A stretch of 7,090 bases of DNA from positions 1-7,090 of the forward strand of contig CAMWQV010000101.1 in assembly GCA_947176425.1 (NCBI GenBank). The letters run 5' to 3'. Both the position numbers and the translations under genes were made by a program. Below are positions 1-5,334 of this stretch, piece after piece; within the stretch, counting starts at the first letter, position 1; every line of letters starts with the position of its first letter. The notes beneath the pieces were generated by a model. It searched no databases. It was not told the origin of the DNA and saw only the letters and a list, made by a program, of their open reading frames with translations. The stretch comes from an uncultured Clostridia bacterium (GTDB taxonomy: Bacteria > Bacillota > Clostridia > Oscillospirales > Oscillospiraceae).

Positions 1-214
1 TACGGCTCTCCTCGTTTTTTCCCGAACCGCCCAGCAGGTAATCGGCTGTCACGCCGAAATAGCTGGCGATTTTGCCCAATGTTTCGCCCTGCGGGGTCAG
101 GCCGCGTTTTTTCCACGTAGTCGGCGTGGCTTTGCTGATGCCGATTTCGATTGCGGCGCGGGTGGGACTGATTTTTTTCTCCCGGCACAGCTGGAGATAC
201 AGGTCATAAAACAC
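1..214 (-). CDS. XRE/Cro-CI-type HTH repressor, partial (C-terminus outside window)
   Basis: Reading leftward from a GTG at 214, an open frame of 71 codons runs off the window edge. It encodes VFYDLYLQLCREKKISPTRA, then a helix-turn-helix core (AAIEIGISKATPTTWKKRG, with the recognition helix around SKATPTTWKK) and the typical end of the XRE fold, LGKIASYFGVTADYLLGG. This is the DNA-binding domain of small phage and ICE repressors, which bind operators near their own promoter and hold lytic or transfer genes off. The GTG at 214 was chosen because GAGAGGTG lies about 6 nt upstream; an in-frame GTG at 223 overlaps that site and is less likely. It is transcribed away from the replication genes at 485, the standard repressor/early-gene arrangement. 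The family call is firm. The target, and whether a C-terminal domain follows, cannot be seen. Confidence 0.85.
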   Translation of the reverse strand, partial: MFYDLYLQLCREKKISPTRAAIEIGISKATPTTWKKRGLTPQGETLGKIASYFGVTADYLLGGSGKNEESR

Positions 215-484
215 AATTTTCACCTCTCTTTTTTGTGCAAACCGATGAAGTTAAACTCCTTTGTCAAATTATGCTTGCAAAGTCTAATTAGTTGGTGTAT
301 CCTGTAAGCAAGTCAAAGGACTTCGGTTTTTTGTGTCGATGTATCTTGACTGAGGATATGGTACCACATTCTTCAAATATGTTCAACTGTTTTTTCTAAG
401 TATTTTTATTTTTGTAAGACTGCACAATTTTTAATTCCAATATCCGTCGATTTCACAAAAAAGCAGAAAGGATCAAAGAAAACT
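215..484. promoter_or_regulatory. AT-rich divergent control region between repressor and phage replication genes
   Basis: This 270-bp gene-free stretch is clearly more AT-rich than the genes on either side and should hold both early promoters and the repressor operators. Visible elements are a nested but unequally spaced dyad (CCTTTG 258-263 and CTTGC 274-278 against GCAAG 308-312 and CAAAGG 314-319), a short palindrome AAGTC-AAAG-GACTT at 310-323 followed by CGG and six T, and a modest plus-strand promoter candidate, TTGCAA at 275-280 with TATCCT 17 bp downstream at 298-303. AAAGGA at 467-472 is the likely ribosome binding site for the gene at 485, at a rather long spacing of 12 nt. No element is strong enough to be assigned as the operator. 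Confidence 0.5.
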
Positions 485-1150
485 ATGACGTACATAGACT
501 ATATCAACCGCTTCAACCAGTGGATAGAGGAGGCGCATCCGCCGGACAAGACGGTGATTCTGTATTACGGCCTGCTGCATCTGTTCAATCGCCGGGGCTG
601 GCCGGAGTGGGCGGGGATTGACAGCCGGCAGTTAGCGGTGCTGGTGCGAACGTCCAACAAAACGACGGCGTATCACGCGCGGGAGATGCTGGCGGAGGCG
701 GGTCTGATTGAGGTGCGGACCGGCAGGAAGGGCAAAGCTACGGAATACCGGCTTGTGGAAACCGCAAACCGCGCCATAAACCGTACCGAAAACCGTACCC
801 CTAATAAGAAACAGACCAAGACAGAGACAAAGAGCAAACCCCCTGTTATCCCCCCGGAAAAGCAGTGGGGCGGCGAACTGACCGCGGCGGTAACAGACTG
901 GCTGGCGTACAAAACAGAACGCCGGCAGGCATACCGGCCCACCGGGTTCAAAGCGCTGCTGTCGCAGCTGGATCAATATACTGCATGTTATGGAGAGGCG
1001 GCGGTAGCGGATTTACTGCGGCTGTGCATGGCCAACGGCTGGCAGGGGATCGTCTGGGACAAGCTGGCAAAACAGCCGCCGCGCCAGCAGCAGAAAAACA
1101 GCTGGCTGGACCTGGCGGAAGAACTGGAACGGGAGGAGGGGACGTTATGA
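485..1150 (+). CDS. Phage-type replication initiator (winged-helix, DnaD/replisome-organizer-like)
   Basis: This 221-aa protein has two blocks joined by a charged, low-complexity linker. Residues 1-90 resemble the N-terminal domain of phage replisome organizers: a helical start (YIDYINRFNQWIEE), then a winged helix at about 47-90 with SRQLAVLVRTSNKTTAYHAR and a basic wing, RTGRKGKATEYRL. Residues 93-127 are rich in K, T, N and P. Residues 128-195 match the C-terminal module of such proteins (WLAYKTERRQAYRPTGFKAL ... MANGWQGIVWDKL), thought to contact origin DNA or the helicase loader. The family role is to melt or mark the element's origin and recruit the helicase machinery. The stop overlaps the next start (ATGA), so the two are translationally coupled. 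The exact family (DnaD-like or another winged-helix replication protein) is uncertain, but a role in mobile-element replication is well supported by the partner gene. Confidence 0.8.
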   Translation: MTYIDYINRFNQWIEEAHPPDKTVILYYGLLHLFNRRGWPEWAGIDSRQLAVLVRTSNKTTAYHAREMLAEAGLIEVRTGRKGKATEYRLVETANRAINRTENRTPNKKQTKTETKSKPPVIPPEKQWGGELTAAVTDWLAYKTERRQAYRPTGFKALLSQLDQYTACYGEAAVADLLRLCMANGWQGIVWDKLAKQPPRQQQKNSWLDLAEELEREEGTL

Positions 1151-1728
1151 CCAGAAAGGAAACGGCGGTCATTATGGAAATCCTGAAGACCGCGTACCCG
1201 CAGTTCTACACGGGTCCCAGCGCGCCGGACATGCGGCAGACCTTGCTGCTGTGGACGGAGATGTTCGCCGGGGACGACGCCGCGCTGGTAGCCGCCGCGG
1301 TGAAAGCGTTTATTGCCGCGGACACCAAGGGTTTCCCGCCCCACATCGGCGCGATTAAAAACGCCATGTATCAGCTGGTATCCAGCGGCGGGCTGGATTC
1401 CGGACAGGCCTGGGAACTGGTACGGAAAGCCGCGTCCAACAGCGCGTATGAGTCCGAAAAAGAGTTCCGGCGTTTGCCCGGCGCCGTACAGCGCATTGTG
1501 GGTTCGCCGGGGCAGCTGTACGAATGGTCCCTAATGGATTCCGAAACGTTCAACAGCGTGGTTGCCAGCAATTTCCAGCGTGTCTACCGGGTCCGTCAGG
1601 AACACAGCCGCCAAACCGCTCTGCTGCCGCCCAATGTGAAAGACGTTCTTCAAAGCCTCAGCCCCGCTTTTGACTGGGACCAGCCCAGGCTATCCGAAAA
1701 TTCGACAGGAGGGTTCGCCGGTGAATAA
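1147..1728 (+). CDS. Replicative helicase loader/inhibitor (G39P-like)
   Basis: This 193-aa protein starts at the ATG that overlaps the previous stop (ATGA, 1147-1150); a longer frame back to 865 only shadows the upstream gene. Residues 1-76 fit the G39P-type loader/inhibitor domain of SPP1-like phages: MTRKETAVIMEILKTAYPQF, an aromatic/acidic helix (LLLWTEMFAGDD), then AVKAFIAADTKGFPPHIGAI. Residues 83-170 carry the usual extension (GQAWELVRKAA, LPGAVQRIVGSPGQL, VVASNFQRVYRVR, LLPPNVKD). In the known family the protein binds the hexameric replicative helicase, keeps it inactive in solution and delivers it to the origin-bound initiator. Here the initiator is the gene just upstream, so the two form a helicase-recruitment pair. 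No helicase or further replication gene follows, so the element probably uses or used the host DnaB, or is truncated. Confidence 0.83.
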   Translation: MTRKETAVIMEILKTAYPQFYTGPSAPDMRQTLLLWTEMFAGDDAALVAAAVKAFIAADTKGFPPHIGAIKNAMYQLVSSGGLDSGQAWELVRKAASNSAYESEKEFRRLPGAVQRIVGSPGQLYEWSLMDSETFNSVVASNFQRVYRVRQEHSRQTALLPPNVKDVLQSLSPAFDWDQPRLSENSTGGFAGE

Positions 1729-1834
1729 AACACAGCTGATTCAGGCAATCAACAGAATGCTCGGCCTCTGCGACCTGGACATGCTCCGTACCGTGTACGC
1801 GTTCCTGGTGCAGTTTACCGGGAATCAGTTATAA
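1721..1834 (+). CDS. Small phage-cassette ORF, 37 aa, probably 3'-truncated
   Basis: A GTG start at 1721, overlapping the end of the loader gene, opens a 37-codon frame. AGGAGG at 1707-1712 sits 8 nt before it, the strongest ribosome binding site in this cassette. The product begins MNKTQLIQAINRMLGLCDLD and ends MLRTVYAFLVQFTGNQL. It is predicted mostly helical and amphipathic, with no signal peptide or metal motif. The pattern (MNKxQLIxxINxxL...DLxxLRxVYxFL) resembles short proteins that often follow replication genes in Firmicute prophages; their function is not known to me. The last codons and the TAA lie inside the 29-bp repeat at 1827-1855, so the original C-terminus was probably replaced at the junction and the native product may have been slightly longer. 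That it is a gene is supported by the ribosome binding site and overlap, not by length. Confidence 0.6.
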   Translation: MNKTQLIQAINRMLGLCDLDMLRTVYAFLVQFTGNQL

Positions 1835-1855
1835 GTTAAATTCTTCCAGCAGCCG
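1827..1855. repeat. Direct repeat copy A (orphan Rpn 3' end) at the phage/toxin-antitoxin junction
   Basis: These 29 bp match 2367-2395 in the same orientation with one mismatch (A1834 versus G2374); extending 4 bp left gives 33 bp with two mismatches. On the minus strand the repeat encodes RLLEEFNL plus a stop, the exact C-terminus of the Rpn-family gene at 2369. Homology stops abruptly at 1855/1856, directly against the toxin stop codon. The left side runs into the phage small ORF and supplies its stop. It is therefore a recombination scar or target-site-like duplication, not a coding element. Confidence 0.85.
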
Positions 1856-2119
1856 TCACCGTTCATAATGCGACCATAGCGAAACGATTTTGATTGTCTG
1901 CTCCCGCTCGAACACCTCATAGACAAGTCTGTGCTGTCCGTTGATCCGGCGGGAATAGAGGCCCTTCAAATCCCCTGCCAGCTTTTCATACGGCGGCGGG
2001 TTCTGATAGGGATTTTCACGGATTACGGCAATCAATTCTTTAGCATTTCCATCCAAACGGGCCGTTTTCAGCCTTGGGATATCCTTTTTTGCCGTCTTTG
2101 TGTAGACAATGGCATACAT
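1856..2119 (-). CDS. Toxin of a type II toxin-antitoxin system, Txe/YoeB family (RelE fold)
   Basis: This 87-aa protein has the pattern of YoeB/Txe ribosome-dependent mRNA interferases: an N-terminal strand and helix (MYAIVYTKTAKKDIPRLKTA), then ENPYQNPPPYEKLAGDLKG, SRRINGQHRLVYEV and the terminal IKIVSLWSHYER. Likely catalytic positions by analogy with YoeB are E45, R64 and the terminal H84-Y85, all present, so the protein looks intact. Known members bind the ribosomal A site and cut mRNA during translation; free toxin stops growth until neutralised by its antitoxin. The ATG at 2119-2117 overlaps the antitoxin stop by one base (TAATG), so the pair is co-translated with antitoxin first, as usual. 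The frame ends exactly at the edge of repeat copy A and runs convergently to the phage cassette with no visible terminator between them. Confidence 0.88.
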   Translation of the reverse strand: MYAIVYTKTAKKDIPRLKTARLDGNAKELIAVIRENPYQNPPPYEKLAGDLKGLYSRRINGQHRLVYEVFEREQTIKIVSLWSHYER

Positions 2120-2346
2120 TACCAGTCAACTTCGCTTTCCGGGACACATTCGGAAAGCGGGGTGCCCTTTCCCTCCGTCAGCTTTTCACCCATTCCTGGG
2201 ATAGAAAGCAGCTCCCTTGTTTCAAGCACGCCTGATTCCAGCTGATCCATTGTGCCTTTCACGGCCCGCAGCATCTCAAGGATGCTTTTCAGCTGCCATT
2301 CCTCCATACTGTTGATAACCGAAATGCACATATCGCGGTTACTCAT
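2119..2346 (-). CDS. Antitoxin partner of the YoeB/Txe-like toxin, unclassified type
   Basis: This 75-aa acidic protein starts at ATG 2346, with AGGAGG 8 nt upstream (2355-2360). It begins MSNRDMCISVINSMEEWQLK, continues as a likely amphipathic helix (SILEMLRAVKGTMDQLE), then has a less ordered acidic tail ending PLSECVPESEVDW. Helix plus flexible acidic tail is the usual antitoxin plan, in which the tail wraps around the toxin. The N-terminus is not recognisably a Phd/YefM fold, the common partner of YoeB toxins, and no clear DNA-binding motif is visible. Antitoxin identity is inferred from its position upstream of the toxin, its size and the TAATG coupling. The gene begins 22 nt after the Rpn-family stop on the same strand, so it may be read from the Rpn transcript as well as from a promoter of its own, which I could not find. 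Confidence 0.75.
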   Translation of the reverse strand: MSNRDMCISVINSMEEWQLKSILEMLRAVKGTMDQLESGVLETRELLSIPGMGEKLTEGKGTPLSECVPESEVDW

Positions 2347-2366
2347 GGCCTGCGCCTCCTAAAATA

Positions 2367-2395
2367 AGTTATAGGTTAAATTCTTCCAGCAGCCG
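2367..2395. repeat. Direct repeat copy B (native 3' end of the Rpn-family gene)
   Basis: This copy spans the last eight codons and stop of the Rpn-family gene and pairs with 1827-1855 at an exact offset of 540 bp, 28 of 29 bases identical. Because it sits inside an intact gene it is the parental copy. The two copies enclose the complete toxin-antitoxin pair and its ribosome binding site. Confidence 0.85.
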
Positions 2396-3250
2396 CTGGC
2401 AAAGCGCCGGGTCTTGTAATGCCAGATGCAGTTCGTTGACACGCCCCGCCTCTGCCAACGCCATCGAAAGATTCGCCATTTGTGATATGATTTCTTTCCG
2501 TCCTTCTTCCCGTCCTTCTTTCCGGCCCTCTTCCCGGCCCTCTTCCCGGCCCTCCTGCCGCACCTCTTGATCATGCAGTTCCTGAGCAAGCTTCTCATCA
2601 AACAAAACGCTCATAATATCCATAACCTCCTTTTTTCTCAACCGCAGAAACGGCGCCAATATGTTCCGTTCCAGACAAATCCGAATGGTTTCCTCCATGG
2701 TTTTCAGCGACCAGCCGTACAGCTTCCGCTGTTCGTCCATGATTTTGCAGAACTGTACATACTGTTCCAGAATATCCATATCTTTCCCGCGGCGCAGGAT
2801 ATGTACCGTTACTTCCGCATCGCCGGCGCCCTCGAAAAACAGCTCTGACAGATTCACCGTATCCGGCACGTTTTTCTTATTCCCGGTGTAAACCACATAC
2901 AGTTCCGGACGGGGGATTTGTACCGGGGTTACAGAATACAGATTCAATTTATGGTCATGAATGTATTCGTTGTACGTTTCCGCCAGATACAGCAGCAGGC
3001 GCAGGACGATATTGACTGCAAACGTACTCTGCGCTTCAATCAGAATCATCAGCCGTCCCCGCACCTGCATCCCGAGGTCATTGTACTGGCCTGTGGTGAC
3101 GATATTTTCCAGCGTAATAATTTTGCAGTCGGCTTCTGAAACATCCCCGTCCTCCGGGTGCAGGGCCAGATACAGCAGGCGGGCATATTCGGGCTGCCGG
3201 AACAGGTATGTAAACACGCTGTCTTTCGACTTCCGGTTTGTTTTTGCCAC
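2369..3250 (-). CDS. Rpn-family recombination-promoting nuclease / putative transposase (PD-(D/E)XK)
   Basis: This 293-aa protein starts at a GTG (3250) with AAGGAGGGG just upstream. It has the PD-(D/E)XK layout of Rpn/PDDEXK_2 proteins: an N-terminal KDSVFTYLFRQPEYARLLY, then TGQYNDLGMQVRGRLMILIE with D58, E72 and Q74 (E-x-Q replacing the usual E-x-K), followed by AQST. A middle strand, PELYVVYTGNKKNV, and the motif MDEQRKLYGWSLKTMEETIR follow. Residues 231-253 form a charged tandem tail of EEGR/KEGR units, a hallmark of the family. E. coli Rpn proteins cut DNA and promote RecA-independent recombination; automated annotation often calls homologues transposases, but no inverted repeats are seen here. 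The catalytic residues and length suggest an intact gene. It has its own promoter and may be co-transcribed with the toxin-antitoxin pair 22 nt downstream. Confidence 0.87.
   Translation of the reverse strand: MAKTNRKSKDSVFTYLFRQPEYARLLYLALHPEDGDVSEADCKIITLENIVTTGQYNDLGMQVRGRLMILIEAQSTFAVNIVLRLLLYLAETYNEYIHDHKLNLYSVTPVQIPRPELYVVYTGNKKNVPDTVNLSELFFEGAGDAEVTVHILRRGKDMDILEQYVQFCKIMDEQRKLYGWSLKTMEETIRICLERNILAPFLRLRKKEVMDIMSVLFDEKLAQELHDQEVRQEGREEGREEGRKEGREEGRKEIISQMANLSMALAEAGRVNELHLALQDPALCQRLLEEFNL
2492..2560 (-). repeat. In-frame 12-bp tandem array in the Rpn-family gene
   Basis: About five and a half copies of a purine-rich 12-bp unit (GAGGGCCGGGAA-like on the coding strand) encode the repeated EEGR/KEGR residues 231-253. 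The unit length is a multiple of three, so copy-number changes by slippage keep the frame. The array alternates GGCCGG and GGACGG variants, so it is imperfect and partly stabilised. Confidence 0.85.
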
Positions 3251-3285
3251 AGCGTCCCCTCCTTCTTCGTATTTCTTTGTACCCT

Positions 3286-3315
3286 ATTATAACCGATAAC
3301 CGGGCAAAGATGCAA
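3286..3315 (-). promoter_or_regulatory. Promoter of the Rpn-family gene
   Basis: On the minus strand a perfect TATAAT (3286-3291) lies 18 bp downstream of TTGCAT (3310-3315), a weak -35 with three of six consensus bases. The -10 is about 35 bp before the GTG start at 3250, a good distance for a short leader. It lies just beyond the T-tract of the ABC operon terminator, so the Rpn gene is insulated from the operon upstream. Confidence 0.6.
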
Positions 3316-3327
3316 GAGAAACCGGCG

Positions 3328-3364
3328 AAAAAAAGCGGGTCTGTCCGGGAAAGGGGACAGACCC
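3328..3364 (-). terminator. Intrinsic terminator of the GntR/ABC operon
   Basis: A perfect 10-bp stem (GGGTCTGTCC 3337-3346 with GGACAGACCC 3355-3364, 8-nt loop) is followed on the minus strand by GC and a run of seven T (3328-3334). This is a textbook rho-independent terminator 11 nt past the permease stop codon. The T-run lies on the minus-strand side only, which fixes the direction. Confidence 0.9.
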
Positions 3365-3375
3365 TGGGGAAAGCG

Positions 3376-5334
3376 TCAGCCGCCGTAGGAATACTGGTCA
3401 TATTCCTGCTGCCAGTGATGGATATCGTCTTGAGAAATCGTGCCGGTATCAAGGAGGGCCTGCAAGGTATAGGCCATAGATTCCGAGATGGGAACGTTTT
3501 TGCTCCTGACGTATTCAACGGCATTGCGGCCGTAGTCGCGGATGGTGTAATCGACTTCGATATAGGTATTATAGATGGGGACTCCGGTGTCACTCGTATC
3601 GCCGTACCACCAGTATTGGTTGGCGATATTTCCTTCTTTGGCGTCCTGGAGGAGGGCCTGATACACATATTCGGCGTCAGGGCCTTCCAGTTCGGCGTTG
3701 GAGAGGCCGTACAGATCCAGCCGGAGGAAGGTGCCGTCACTGGGCACGCGGACGCGGTCCAGACGCACGGTCTCGCTGTTGAGCAGCGCGGAGATTTTGC
3801 CGTCGATGGCGTCGGGGTCCTTGATACGGGTCTCGGCCACAATATACTGGTACCTGCGGGAAATCGTGCCGCCGTTTTTCAGCTGGTACTCAAAATAACA
3901 GCTGGTATTGCGCACGCGGCTGCCCGGTCCGTCATCCCTCCAGGCGCGGTTGTAATCGTCCCAGGTCAGGGCGGCAAGTTCGTCTTTGCGGTCCAGGAGC
4001 GCCTGATGAATTGCCAGCACCTGCCGCGCGCACTGCCGGGCTTCTTCGGAATCGCCGGGGGTAAAATAGAGGTCGCCGCCGTCGGTGTAGAAACTGAGGG
4101 TTTGAATTTCGTCCAGTTCGGGGATGCGGTTCACCATACGGAAGGGGTCGAGCTTCAGGACGGTGCAGAGGGCCAGAACCCCCGCGCAGATAACAGCCGC
4201 GCCTTTCAGACTGCCGCGGAAAACCCGGAGGGATTTTTCCAGCAGCATGGACGCGATATAATACCCGATGAGGCCGCCGAGACACATGCAGATGACGGCG
4301 GGGACGAACTGGAACAGCGAGTTCAGACGCCCGCCGAAGAACGCGTCCCAGAAGAACTGATAGAGCAGGATTCCCAGGGACAGCGCGCTGAGGACGGCGG
4401 CGCCGAACCGGAAAACCGGACGCAGGGGGACATAGGCCGCCACGTCTCCCGCGCGTTCGCTCTGGCGTCTGCGGTACAGGAGCCAGGACAGGACAATCAG
4501 GGCTATTCCGGCCAGACCGTACAGCAGAACGGCCCCCATACCGTCCAGGCCCACCAGCATATACTCATGGCCATCCACCAATTCCGCCTTTCGGACGACG
4601 GCGGTCCAGGTCACATGGCCGGACAGGTCGGGCCAGTAGTCCTCCTCATAGAGATGATAGCTTTGAAAAACCTCTTTTATCTCCAGCAGCGGGGACAGAA
4701 ACAGCAAATGCTCCGTCTCCATGCTCCGCACGCCCAGCCAGAACCCGCTGCCTAAAATCCCCACCAGATTTTCCAGCAGGGCGGCCAGAAAATTCAGCAG
4801 CAGATACAGCGCCGGAATCGCGGCCAGATGCCCTGTGAGCATGGCGCAGAAGGTGGCGAGGCCGTAGAACAGGGAGATCAGGCACAGCACCGCCAGAACC
4901 GTGTGCAGGACCGCCAGCGGGGACAGAAACCCCCAGCACAGCGCAATCAGGCAGGTCAGCCCGCCCACGGACACGAAGGGCAGAAGCATCATCGTCAGAC
5001 CGGACAGGGTATTGGTGACAAACAGGCAGGTACGGTCAACGGGGAGGGTGTGCATAAGTCCCACGGCCCGGGAGAAACACAGATAGCTCCAGACCAGGGC
5101 GGCGCATAAAACAGCGTAGGCAAAGATGAAAGGGGGGGCGGCTTCGGTCACGAGGGAATAGAGACCTTCGGCCATGTCGAAGCTGTCCGGACGCACATTG
5201 CTGGTCAGCAGCTCCAGCAGCAGATACAGGGGCATCAGGGCCGCGATGGCGGACAGCCCGCCCCAGAGCGGCCAGAACCGGGACAGATTTTTGAAAAAGA
5301 GCGTGCGGTTAAAGAATGATCTCTTTGACTGCAT
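3376..5334 (-). CDS. ABC transporter permease, nine helices plus large extracytoplasmic C-terminal domain
   Basis: The 652-aa product starts at ATG 5334, preceded by GGGAGGTG; the frame stays open to 5478 but that extension only shadows the ATPase gene and lacks a ribosome binding site. Nine likely membrane helices lie at about 22-43, 67-87, 111-134, 140-163, 170-194, 266-287, 309-329, 341-365 and 375-395. Basic loops (KRSFFNR, YRRRQSER, EKSLRVFRGSLK) place the N-terminus inside and residues 396-652 outside. The cytoplasmic loop MHTLPVDRTCLF resembles the LPVxR segment that contacts the ATPase in ABC-2-type permeases. The outer domain is soluble, rich in D, Y and W, and not recognised. It overlaps the ATPase gene by 26 bp, so the two subunits are probably made together. 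Exporter or sensor for an envelope-active compound is inferred from the GntR/YtrA context; the substrate is unknown. Confidence 0.82.
   Translation of the reverse strand: MQSKRSFFNRTLFFKNLSRFWPLWGGLSAIAALMPLYLLLELLTSNVRPDSFDMAEGLYSLVTEAAPPFIFAYAVLCAALVWSYLCFSRAVGLMHTLPVDRTCLFVTNTLSGLTMMLLPFVSVGGLTCLIALCWGFLSPLAVLHTVLAVLCLISLFYGLATFCAMLTGHLAAIPALYLLLNFLAALLENLVGILGSGFWLGVRSMETEHLLFLSPLLEIKEVFQSYHLYEEDYWPDLSGHVTWTAVVRKAELVDGHEYMLVGLDGMGAVLLYGLAGIALIVLSWLLYRRRQSERAGDVAAYVPLRPVFRFGAAVLSALSLGILLYQFFWDAFFGGRLNSLFQFVPAVICMCLGGLIGYYIASMLLEKSLRVFRGSLKGAAVICAGVLALCTVLKLDPFRMVNRIPELDEIQTLSFYTDGGDLYFTPGDSEEARQCARQVLAIHQALLDRKDELAALTWDDYNRAWRDDGPGSRVRNTSCYFEYQLKNGGTISRRYQYIVAETRIKDPDAIDGKISALLNSETVRLDRVRVPSDGTFLRLDLYGLSNAELEGPDAEYVYQALLQDAKEGNIANQYWWYGDTSDTGVPIYNTYIEVDYTIRDYGRNAVEYVRSKNVPISESMAYTLQALLDTGTISQDDIHHWQQEYDQYSYGG

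Noticed and set aside
310..334. Possible plus-strand intrinsic terminator (AAGTC-AAAG-GACTT, then T-run)
   Set aside because: The stem is only 5 bp with mixed AT content and is followed by CGG before the T-run; a terminator inside a divergent promoter region is also unlikely. Kept only as part of the dyad observation.
865..1146. Upstream extension of the helicase loader gene
   Set aside because: It shadows the replication initiator in another frame; the ATGA overlap and the G39P-like start at 1147 define the gene.
2492..2560. Possible CRISPR or regulatory repeat array
   Set aside because: Units are 12 bp, contiguous, in frame and encode the EEGR/KEGR tail of the Rpn protein; there are no spacers.
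2359..2601. Alternative minus-strand frame rich in K and G within the Rpn gene
   Set aside because: It is produced by reading the 12-bp array in a shifted frame and has no ribosome binding site or family resemblance.
2369..3250. Rpn-family gene as an insertion sequence with terminal inverted repeats
   Set aside because: No inverted repeats or target duplication flank the gene itself; only the 3'-end direct repeat around the toxin-antitoxin pair is seen.
3238..4755. Long plus-strand open frame opposite the permease gene
   Set aside because: It is antisense to a well-supported permease gene with clear ribosome binding site, helices and terminator. The long frame follows from that gene's codon bias; its product has no recognisable domain.
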